From the NCBI RefSeq assembly GCF_003473485.1, contig NC_053046.1, positions 11,728,001 through 11,792,000 of the forward strand: a stretch of 64,000 nucleotides of DNA, written 5' to 3'. This document shows positions 33,598 through 43,642 of this stretch, in pieces (position 1 is the first letter of the stretch; the number at the start of each line of letters is the position of its first letter). The notes beneath the pieces were generated by a model. That model saw only the letters and a list, made by a program, of their open reading frames with translations, searched no databases and was not told the origin of the DNA. A program made the position numbers and the translations under genes. The stretch comes from Medicago truncatula (lineage: Eukaryota > Streptophyta > Magnoliopsida > Fabales > Fabaceae).

Positions 33598-36500
33598 ATG
33601 GGTTACGAAGATAATCCGTAAGCTCTCTCTCGAAATTTTTCACGTTAGGGTTTTGATTTTCGTCGATTCGATTCAATTCAATTCAATTTCGTTTTTTTTA
33701 GGTATCGTGATGAAGACGGTGAACCGTTGATGGATTACGACGACGTACAATCCGACGGCGAAGGATCACCGGAGCCACAACAACTCGACGATTTCGAAGA
33801 AGAAGATGTCGACAATTTTCACGATCGTGCCCGGTCACAGACACCGGTTTACGAAAACGATTCGTCGAAATCAAAGCCGAGGAAACGCTTGATTAAGAAA
33901 AGTGATACCGGAAAACAGTCAATGGCGCTGCCATCGGAGCTCGAAGATGAATTGGAGGAGGAGGATGAAGGGAGGAAGAGGAAGAAGGGGAAGGATGGTG
34001 GGTCTGGGAAGAAGGAGAAGAGGCTGAAAGGGGGTAGTAGTAGTAGTGGAAAGGGTGGGTCTAGATTTGGTGGTTCTAAGAGAGGGGTTGGTGGGAAAAG
34101 TGGGAATGATCGTGAAGGTGAAGTTAATGAGATGTGGGATGCACTTGCTGGAAATTCTGAGGTATTTGTGATTTTTGATTATCCTTTTCATGATTCAATA
34201 TTAATTTTATTGAATGTGATTAGACTTTAGTTTGTTATCTAATTTCAATTGATTTGTTCATCAATTAAGAGTTTTAGTGTAGCTTCAAATTGTGTATTTA
34301 AGAGATGGGTCTGTTTCGATTGGCTTATTTGGGCTTATCTACGGGCATAAACAGTTTGAGAGAACTTTTTAGGGGATGTTTGGATTTGCTTATTTGTGCT
34401 TAACTACAGGCATAAACACTTGTGAGATAGTTTGGGAGAACTTATAAAAACAGATTAGGACATGTTCATAATCATAAGCTGTTTTCAACTTATTTACATT
34501 GATTTTCTAAGTTAGCTTATGTAAACAGCTTATAGATTATACATAAAATAAAATAATTTTATCTTTTGTTATAGAAATAGCTTATATACAAGCGCTTATC
34601 ACAATAAGTGGATAAGCTGCAAATTAAGTTGTTTATCCAAACAGGGTCTTATGTATGAGAATAGTGGATATTTTATTTTTCATTATGTGAACTTTATGGA
34701 AATCCTCTCCGTTATTCCCTGATAGATCATTATTAGTCATGTCTTTTAAGTGGGGCAGATTTTTTTTTTGTGTTCTGGTGAATGTTTGCAGTACTATTTT
34801 GGTTGTGAATAGTATCTGATGTTAGTTTACTTTGTTGTTTCCGTCATCAAGGATGATAATGAAGGTGCCAGGAATATGGATGATGATAACTTTATAGACG
34901 ACACTGGAGTAGAACCTGCTTTGTATGGTTACGATGAACCACGTTCTCCTGGCGATGCTCCACAGGTTGATGATTTATTCCCTTAATTTTTAGTAGATTT
35001 TTTGCTTCAGTTTTACTAAAATTTGTTTGATAACTTCGCCATTTCAAGTTCTTCAAATCAGCTGTAGAGTGCTGGAAAATGAAATATGTAATGGTTGTTT
35101 TTTGAGGTCAAACTTTCTCGGTTATAATTTAGTCATAGATTTTTGTTCTTGTATGAAATCAATTATAGGATTTCTTGCAATATCAAAAGCTTTTCTGATA
35201 CCTTTTCTCTATTTATGTCATTTTCTAGGCTGAGGAAGGTGAGGAAGATGATGAAATCAAGGATCTTTTCAAGATGGGGAAGAAAAAGAAGAAGAACGAG
35301 AGAAGTCCTGCAGAAATTGCTTTATTAGTTGAGAATGTTATGGCTGAGCTTGAGGTTACAGCAGAAGAGGATGCTGAGCTTAATCGGCAGCACAAGCCCG
35401 CAGTCAATAAACTCAAGAAGTTGCCTCTTCTTATAGAAGTTCTTTCAAAGTAAGCTGATGATTTCCTTCTACATTAGACTGTTATGGTAAATTTTTTCCT
35501 TATTTTAACAATAACTTTTGACCTACTATTTCACAGGAAACAACTTCAGCTTGAGTTTTTAGATCACGGAGTGCTAAATTTATTGAAGAGTTGGCTTGAG
35601 CCACTTCCTGATGGAAGTCTGCCAAATATCAACATACGAACAGCAATTTTGAAGATTTTGAATGATGTAATGAGTTCATACCATTATGATGATTTAGATG
35701 CAATTATTTTTTACTAAGATTATTTAGCATTGTATCCGTTTTTCTTGTTATGCAGTTACCTATAGATCTAGAGCATTATGATAGAAGAGAACAGCTGAAG
35801 AGAAGTGGTCTTGGAAAGGTGGGTTTCTGTTGACGATGTGAACGAAACAACAATTGGGTGTCTAAATGTAGTTTGTTATTGGAATTTGGAAGTAATATAC
35901 TGGACTGATATTTTCATTGTTTTGCCAGGTTATTATGTTTTTATCAAGGTCCGATGAAGAAATCAATGTAAATAGGAGATTAGCCAAGGATTTGGTTGAT
36001 AAATGGGTAAGTATAAGATATTACTTAACTCTTGCACCGTCATTATCTTGTATCTTTTTTTCAAAGCTGTCCAATTCCCTTCGCTTTATACAGTGTTTAA
36101 ATGATAGAGAAGAAAACTCGGGTGGGATCTTCTTTGTGTTGTGTTTGGCATTATCTTGCGTGCTTTACAATTACCTAAAATGGCTGACTCATGAAGACAT
36201 TATTTTATGTGTGTTATCCTTTCATGAGTTCATTATTAGTAAGATTTTATGTTTATGTCATCTTTTTTGTGATTTCAGAGCCGACCTATATTCAATAAGA
36301 GTACTCGGTTTGAAGACATGCGAAATACTGAGGATGATAGAGTTCCTTACAGGAGGCCATCGGTTAAAAAGTATGCTTGTACATTTCTATTTTTGAATTG
36401 CTTGGTTTAGATTTACTTATTGCATAGTAACAGGTTGGATTTATATAGTTTTCTTGAACTTTTACAGGCCAGCAGCTAAAGCTGCAGGGATGCAATCAAG

Positions 36501-37881
36501 AGACGGTGATCTTGATTTGGATCTTTCACAGTAAGGATTGAACGATGTTTATGATATGTGTTGTTCAGTTTCACTTAAAGGAAAAGCCGGTTTATAGTTG
36601 GATGGTAAATTTATAATTGTAATGCAGGCCTAGGTCCGGAGAGTCGTCTTCCAGGCAACATGCATCAAGGCCAGAAGCCACACCTTTGGATTTTGTGATC
36701 CGCCCCCAATCTAAAATTGACCCTGATGAAATCAGAGCACGTGCAAAACAAGCTACACAAGACCAGCATCGTATGAAGGTTGGTGTTTTTTAAGTTCTTA
36801 AGTTCTGGGTTTTCTTCACCCGTTTATATCCTTTTTTTTGGGTTCTTTAAGCTTTTAGTGTATACGGTTTCAAATATTGTTTCAACTTTTTTACTTTGCT
36901 CCTTTCCAACTTCCAATGACAAGCAAATTCCTTTGAAGTTTAGTTTGTGTGCGGCTTATATCAATGGTGAAGTTTCTAGTGTATGGGGCAGATGGAAACC
37001 GGTTTTTATGCCAATAAATAAGCAGGCGTGTGAACAAACACAATAATCACCTAGCGACTTTACATTGTGCTTTGACAAATTTGCCATATCACATGCCATA
37101 TGTTCGATTATATAGTTTCATGAATAAAAGTTGGATGATTTAAACATGGGATACTAGATGTCAGTTACCAATAATAATACTCAATGCCTTTTTTACATGA
37201 ATGTTTTGGGTGTTGCTGGTATTTTGGATAGAATGACTTCTGGCTTTTAGTTTAAATTTCAGCAACGATATATGTCACAAGATGTTGAGTAATCTTCCCT
37301 TGCATTCCCAACTTGTGGATATCATGTTTTTAGAACAAAATCTTTGTGATCTCCATATGGTGTTTTGCACCCATTCTTTGGCCTAATGCTGTTTCTGGTA
37401 CCATCGTTCTATAATAATCTGTTGAATCTACGCCAGTGATGAACACATAGCCATGCTGTTTTTTTTTCTTCCTGTATGCATATTATTTGTTTTGCATGTA
37501 CATTGTAAGACCAAAATAGTGTGAGTGTGAGAATGGGGGCATATGCCAGCAGGGATGCATCAGTATATAACTATATACAGTTAAGTATAGGATGATATAA
37601 CAGGTTCTCTCAAATTGTTTAATAAGTTCACTGCAGAGAGAACACATGCATGAGCTTAACATGAAGATATTATTTTTATAACCTTTAAGTTCATTTTGAA
37701 ACTCTTGAGACAAACATAAAGATTGAAAATCATGTCTGCTGCTATAGTTATTAATTTGACCAATGTGGATTGTTAACTGCAGATGAATAAGAAATTGCAG
37801 CAGTTGAGGGCACCAAAAAAGAAGCAGCTTCAGGCTACAAAACTGAGTGTGGAAGGTCGTGGTATGGCCAAATACTTTTAA
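33598..37881 (+). CDS. IWS1: Transcription elongation factor IWS1 (SPN1), 11 exons, 496 aa
   Basis: Exons: 33598-33617, 33702-34161, 34852-34965, 35229-35449, 35537-35666, 35756-35818, 35929-36006, 36279-36370, 36468-36530, 36628-36778, 37783-37881; every intron is GT-AG and the frame closes to 496 aa, close to the roughly 500 aa I recall for Arabidopsis. The N-terminal third is acidic and disordered with basic nuclear-signal clusters (KPRKRLIKK) and a GGS/K-rich tract. Residues about 235-365 form the TFIIS N-terminal/IWS1 domain (KLKKLPLLIEVLSKKQLQLE, FLDHGVLNLLKSWLEPLPDG, NRRLAKDLVDKW). The basic tail reads KKKQLQATKLSVEGRGMAKY. IWS1 binds SPT6 with RNA polymerase II; in plants it works with BES1 in brassinosteroid-responsive elongation. 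The first exon is only 20 bp. Intron 2 holds a MITE and intron 10 is about 1 kb. Confidence 0.95.
34307..34648. mobile_element. Tourist-like MITE inserted in a copy of its own family, IWS1 intron 2
   Basis: A partial left end (34307-34368, GGGTCTGTTTCGATTGGCTT) runs into the word AACTT, where a complete copy begins: TTA, then GGGGATGTTTGGATT to ATCCAAACAGGGTC (34372-34648), then TTA. The full copy is 277 bp with a 3 bp TTA duplication. The older copy is not found to the right beyond TTATG, so it was later truncated. Confidence 0.7.
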
Positions 37882-38537
37882 GTTTGATTAATACTGGATC
37901 AATTGGTTTGTCCGGCAAGCTTGGTATAATGCTCAACCCTGACATGAATTGTTGTACTGAAGAATGAGCCAGTTAAAATGTGAAGCAGATGAGCCCTGAT
38001 GTGAATCTCCTTTGGCATCTATGTCATAGTGATTGAAATTTGATGGGGGATGTCATCAAAATACACTCCCCTGTCCCGCATTTATTTTGTATGCATGAAT
38101 TGCAAAAGTAAAGCCACAGTACATTGGGCAATTATTTAAGTTTTTTTGTTTATTATTTCTTCATCTTTCAAATAATCAAGCTTTGATTTGTCATCAATTT
38201 AATGAAAATCTGGATTCTGGACACAAATTGGTCGAAGTTGAGTATGATAGAATTTTGGTGATACAAAGACTATATGAGTTTTGGATTAGATACGTGCTGT
38301 ACTTTGGAACGGTTTGATGGTTTAAATCTTAAGATTGTTTCTAATTTTTGTTCAATATAACTTGTGGTTAAAATTTAAACCATTCCATCTTAATCGGTTC
38401 AAATATAACGTGATTGCAGTGACAGCAATGGACAACTTTACATACCAAGTGAGCTCCTATGAATTTATAACTCGATCTTCCTCGAGGTAGGTTTGCAAGT
38501 TGGATTCTAGAGGGGGATAACTTTGAAGGATTATGTA
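37882..38537. other. 3' flank of IWS1
   Basis: Probable 3' UTR and downstream DNA. No gene or paired element ends are seen before the Mutator-like element. Confidence 0.45.
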
Positions 38538-38546
38538 TAAATTTAA

Positions 38547-39946
38547 GGGATTTACTTTTCCCATCCTATGCTTTTTCTCGCGCGCCCTATTTTTTTTTTT
38601 CTTCCAATTTTACCCTGGTTTGGATTTCGTTTTTCGGATTGTATTGTTAAAATTTTGAAGATGTATCCGGATTTTAAAATTCGGAATAGTGTTTTTTCAA
38701 AAATTTTACAATTTTAAGCTTTATAATTCGTAAAATAAAATGCAAATAAAATAAAAAATAAAGAGACAGACATAAAAACAACTCATTTTATTATTATATG
38801 AACAATACGTTACAATAATTTTCAAGCTTTTTAAACTTATTACATAAGATCTTAAATATATTTCTAATCTCCTAAGAGGCTAACTACTGTTATGTGATAG
38901 GACATAGCAGTAGGTTCCCTATTGGAGGGCAACCAGAGAAGGAGGGAATAGGAGGGCGGGAAGAAGAGAACAATGCCCCTGAGGGAGGTAGGGGGTGCTC
39001 AAACTTACGTCCGGGCATGCCAAGCTAAGAACTACACTGACCCACATGACCCTCAGAGGAACCGCACTTCGTTGCAGCATGGTTCCATCCTCATTAACCG
39101 TTCATACAAACCCTGAAAGTTTCAACGAGGCCCTTATCTATGAAAGGCCAACGATGAAAATCCATGGTTGTAGAAGGAAGAAGAGGAGGAGAGGGTGGGA
39201 GAGGATGGTGTGAGAAAAAGTGGGGTTTGGAAGGCTATTTATAGGGAGGGGTGAGTCAAAAACGGTTGGGAGGTCATAAATGTAGTAAAAAAAAAGTGGT
39301 AAAACACGTTTTTTGACTTGACCACCGACAAAAACATGTGGTGCAGACCACCGACCATGACACTGATGCAGTCCGAAAAATATAATCCGGAATGCACATC
39401 TGTTTTCCGGAATATATTTTTCGGATTAATGCGATAATGGTGACGAGGGAAAAAGTTGGCACTTCTTGCAGGGTTAAGGAAATTTCAGAATGTATAATCC
39501 GGAAAGCATCAACATTGAATTCTTTTGAAAGAGAGCCATTAATGTAGGTTTGAACGGTTACGACCACTAACACGTTTTCATTGACTGTACTAATGACCTA
39601 GGACTTATTTTAGGCCATAAATAGACTTTCATCTTCAACAAATACCTTCATTCTTTCACTTCACCTCTTTTCTTTCATTTTCTTCAAATGTTTTTAGTTT
39701 TTTTATGGGTGTCGGTGGTATCATGATCTTTATTGACCGTTCATATAAACCATACAATAGCATTGCAGCTTGTGTGGGGTTCATATAATGGTCAACAGAG
39801 ACTCTTGACATCAAAGAAAGACAAAAAAACACATAACATCTGATCCAAATTTTGTTTTCCGAAAGCACTAACAATCTGGTCCAGGGATATTTTTGTAAAT
39901 TTTGCAGGGCGCGCGAAAAGGCAGTAGGGTGGGAAAAGTAAAACTC
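38547..39946. mobile_element. Non-autonomous Mutator-like element, 1400 bp, perfect 9 bp target duplication
   Basis: The target word TAAATTTAA is found at 38538-38546 and 39947-39955. The termini GGGATTTACTTTTCCCATCC and, reverse-complemented, GAGTTTTACTTTTCCCACCC begin inverted arms that both run on to CGCGCGCCCT. The GC-richer inside (38900-39230) has no transposase; it reads on the minus strand like processed leader or a captured host segment, but no family was recognised. 'CCGGA' words (TTCCGGATTATA) recur in both halves. It lies 670 bp behind IWS1. Confidence 0.85.
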
Positions 39947-39955
39947 TAAATTTAA

Positions 39956-40487
39956 TTCATATTCGATATTTTTTGTTTTGTTGAAAGAACATGAGAAAAC
40001 AACCATGAATTCTTGCTCTCACCATTAATTGCTTAAAGTCCTCTAACTTCCACTCTCAAAGTTTTGTATTTCTCCTCTTTCAAAGACTTTACGAAAGCAT
40101 GCTAAAATTGATTGATTAAATTGTTCCCATCATTACCCTTGGGCAAAAACATGTTTGCTTAAAAACTTGGATCAAAAGATGTTTATTTTACCTTATATTT
40201 ATAGTGATACCATGTTTTTTTTTTTTTTTTAAAGAAATGTATGGTGATACCATATATTTATAAATTTATTTTTTGCCTCTGCAATACATAATTAAAATAT
40301 AGATTTTTTTAGAGAAAGTAAATTTAGTTTTCTCTGCAATTTTTTTTTATATTTTATCATTTAAATACAAGATTCCTCTAATTTGTATTCTTTGACATCA
40401 TCTTCCCGTCGAAAAATATTGGTGTCGAAAACGAAAAAGCCAAGTGGACTTGCTAACATATCTGCCATATTGATGATACTAGTCCTT
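39956..40487. other. Intergenic DNA, nothing supported
   Basis: AT-rich with T-runs; no gene, no element ends beyond the neighbouring ones. Confidence 0.5.
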
Positions 40488-40570
40488 GTGAGCTTAACTC
40501 AGTTGGTAGGGACAATGCATAATATATGCAAGGTCGGGGTTCAAACCCCGGCCACCACCAAGCACAATTA
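40488..40570 (+). mobile_element. tRNA-derived SINE (family 1)
   Basis: A-box CTTAACTCAGTTGGTAGGG and B-box GGGGTTCAAACCCC are 30-40 bp apart, as in a tRNA promoter. The body is the best preserved of five copies in the window. It lacks an acceptor-stem pairing and so is not a tRNA gene. Confidence 0.8.
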
Positions 40571-40572
40571 GA

Positions 40573-40765
40573 CAGTGTTTACCATAAATACCTTGAAGTT
40601 TGGTTGGGTACCGATAATCGTAGGAAAAATTCATTCAAATTTTGATTTTATTTCCATATAAATTAATATAAAAATATGTTATGTCATTTAATAATTGGAT
40701 GATGAACATGTATCCAACCAAACTTCAAGGATACCCATTGTGTTCACATCATTTCTAGAAAAAGT
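40573..40765. mobile_element. MITE-like inverted repeat next to the SINE
   Basis: TACCTTGAAGTTTGGTTGGG at 40589 is mirrored by CCAACCAAACTTCAAGGATA at about 40715-40735; the arms are roughly 30 bp with about 110 bp between them. Ends beyond the arms (ACAGTGTTTACC against GAACACAATGGG) are weakly similar. Confidence 0.55.
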
Positions 40766-40858
40766 GACGATAACCACTATAAATTTACATAAAAAATAAA
40801 AAATTCTGGATTCGAACTCAGAAAAACAAAAAACCACGAAACATATCTATTCTAATAA

Positions 40859-41235
40859 GGGTTAATAGTGTTTTACCCCTCTGTAATATAGGTCATTTCC
40901 AGTTTTACCCCCTGTAAAATATATTTTTTGGATTTCGTCCTTGTAATTTGAAGATTTTTGGTTTTGGACCTTCATGAATTTTGACTGTACAAAATCGAAG
41001 ATATGGCAGGGGGTAAACCGAAATTTGCTCAAATTAACATGGGGGTTAAACCGAAATTTTCTCAAATTACAAGGGGGTAAACCTAAATTTGCTCAAATTA
41101 CAGGGGGTAAAATTTTCCATGAAGGTCCAAAACCAAAAAATCTTCAAATTACAAGGATGAAATTCAAAAAAACTATTTTACAGGGGGGAAAACTGGAAAT
41201 GACTTATATTACAAGGGGTAAAAGACTATTAACCC
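40859..41235. mobile_element. Mutator-type MITE with 9 bp target duplication, 377 bp
   Basis: TTCTAATAA flanks both sides (40850-40858, 41236-41244). Both ends begin GGGTTAATAGT when read inward and the inverted arms extend about 120 bp with 'TTTTACCCC' words. Between the arms a 33-34 bp unit (CAAATTACAGGGGGTAAA type) is repeated about three times. No coding sequence; the open frames over it are arm sequence. Confidence 0.88.
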
Positions 41236-42231
41236 TTCTAATAATATTGGTATTACCGGTTGCGTTTGGCACATCAAGTTTTAATTTTCATTTTCATTTT
41301 CAGATGTAAGAATAGTAAAATATTTCTATTTTAGATTTAGTTATTGATAGATACAATTTTTTGTGAAATAGTTCTTCCTTGGTACACCTTGTGCTAGGAA
41401 AAACATTTTGATTTGATAATATATTCTATTTTAGCCTCTTCAAAAAAGAAAAGAAATATATGATATTTAAAGAAGCCATTTAAAAAAATTCTTAAAAAAA
41501 AATTATTTTAGTTGATTTTAAATAAACGAGGTAATGTCTTTCAGAAAAAATTAAACGAGGGAGTGAAGTCGTAACAATAACCCCAAAGGTGATTTATTTG
41601 AAAATATGGAAAATGTTATTTTTGAGAAGTTTGAGAATGGGACATAACAAAGAATGGTGCTCCTATTTTTCTGAAGTCTGTCTCAGTAAAACAACGATTT
41701 CTCACTTGTTAACCGTTGGATCAGGCTGATTTTTGGACCGCAGGTTCGAAACACATGGGTCTACCTTTTCACCTTTCGGATATCGTTGAAACAAGGTCTG
41801 AGTTGATATAAATCGGCCACGGTCAGGAAGAGTATCAAAGGGGATTAGAGGATTGCAAAAATGCGTTGAGGGCGCGTTTGACTCTTAACAAGGGAGATAA
41901 ACCATACTTTGCACGTGATCTAAGCAACAAAATTGGAAAGCTATGAAAAACATTGGCAGGGTGGAAAATGGTGCCTCTAGGCAAAGGCTATTATGATTTT
42001 CACTTTGACTCGGCGCATGACCTTAGAAGAATATGGGCAGCAGGCACGGTGAACCTCAAGTCGGGTTTGTTACAGTTTTCACAATGGACCAAAGACTTCA
42101 AATATCTTGCTCAAAAACAGACTCATGTTTCACTTTGGATTCGATTGGTGGAGTTACCGCAAGAATATTGGCGGGAGAGAATTTTGAAGGAAATAGCAAG
42201 TGCGGTAGGTACACCAATTGACATTGATGGG

Positions 42232-43642
42232 TGATGAAGGATTTTTACCTCTCATAAAACTATTTACACGTAAGTATAATAGGATCGTGTCCACAGGGAG
42301 TTGCGTATTTCATAAGCATTTTCACAATATTTGTCATGTTAAGTGTTTGGGTATAAATTGTTTGTTTGTGTAAAACTATTTTCCTAATAGACATAAAAGT
42401 AAAACGAGAAGAGATAGGGCTATTCCGCTTGCGGTTAGAGACATCAACCAAGCGTAACAGCTGCAATCTCTCGATCGATTAACGGATTCTAGCTTTTTAA
42501 ACTATATTATCACAATCACTCGACAATATCATTCGTGTCCAAATGATATCGTTATTTCTAAGGGATCGTTTAAACATCGATTTCCCAAACATTTAAACAA
42601 TCACAAAGTCGTTTGGGTAGTTTAATCGACGATTTCCCAACCGATTAAATTACCCAAAAGCATTAAGTTCTAGATTAAAAGTGATTATCAAATATTAACA
42701 TCCATGTCTAGAGTGATAACTTAAGATAGATTGTTATTCTATTTCTAGATTCAAAAGTATGTGTCCATATCATTTTGAATCTCAATAAAACAATAAAAGC
42801 AAGAATAACAACAATATTGAATAAATAAGCTAGAACCATATATTAAAAGATCAAAAGATTACATAATAGCTTGTTTGAATACCTCAAAACTACAAGAGTA
42901 GATGTAGCTACATATGTCTATGATAGCTTTGCAAAGGATGAAGAAAGGGTGAAGATTCCATGACAAGATCCATGATGTCTCAACAAATCTTGGCTTGAAT
43001 CTACTCCTAACTACCTTGCTTTGTGTTTCTCTCTCTAGAAAAGCCCTAGTCTCTCTCTAAAACCAGAAAAATATGAATAAAAATGTAATAGCATGAATGG
43101 AAAGAGAAGAGAAAACTATTTATAAGGGTTGACTGCGTGCCAGTTCGCTTAAGCGAAGAAGAGTTCGCTTAAGCGAACATCCAGGAAATCTCCAGTTGAC
43201 CATTGAGGTGCTGCCACGTGGTCCTTATCTTCTGAAGTTGGATAAACTTCGCTTAAGCGACTCACAAGCGAACATGTGAGCGAACTTTCCTGGAGCTCAC
43301 TGGAACTTGGTCGCTTAAGCGAACCATAGGTCGCTTAAGCGAACTGACCTTTCTTCATGAGCGAACTGGAAGCGTGCCTGTAAGCGAACAAAACGGTTGC
43401 TCTCTGTAATTGGTTCGCTTAAGCGAACAGGAGTTCGCTTAAGCGAACGGACCTTGGTTCATGAGCTTCCTTCTTTTGGTCATTGCTTGTCATTTCCTGC
43501 ATAAATTGGGTAGAATCAGGCATGTAAAGCATAAATGGTAAAATTGCACTCAAATGGTAGCTTTTCCTTAGATAACTTGCAAAACAAGTCACTAATTTGC
43601 CTAAGTTAACACATGAAATATGTTACTTTTGAGCACTTATCA
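42232..43642. mobile_element. Solo LTR-like insertion, 1411 bp, 5 bp target duplication
   Basis: It begins TGATGAAGG, ends CACTTATCA (TG...CA with short inverted ends) and is bordered by ATGGG on both sides (42227-42231, 43643-43647). Removing it and one ATGGG restores the LINE ORF1 codons. No primer-binding site, gag or pol is inside, so it is best explained as a solo LTR left after recombination between two LTRs. The family (Ty3 or Copia) is not decided. The right third holds a palindrome array. Confidence 0.85.
43144..43447. repeat. Seven copies of the palindrome TTCGCTTAAGCGAA
   Basis: Full or one-base-short copies start at 43144, 43164, 43248, 43311, 43331, 43414 and 43434. Three pairs are spaced exactly 20 bp start to start. 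Half-sites (AAGCGAAC or GAGCGAAC) occur between, near 43266, 43279, 43362 and 43383. The perfect dyad could fold into hairpins or bind dimeric proteins. It lies within the LTR-like insertion. Confidence 0.95.

Noticed and set aside
33727-34230. Separate lysine/glycine-rich protein
   Set aside because: It is exon 2 of IWS1 read into intron 2.
40495-40560. tRNA gene
   Set aside because: A and B boxes are present but no acceptor stem or anticodon arm forms; four related copies show it is a SINE.
40974-41309. Open frame of 111 codons
   Set aside because: It spans the arms and internal tandem units of a Mutator-type MITE with a 9 bp target duplication.
43144-43447. CRISPR-like array
   Set aside because: The genome is a plant; the repeats are palindromes with irregular spacing inside an LTR, and there are no cas genes.
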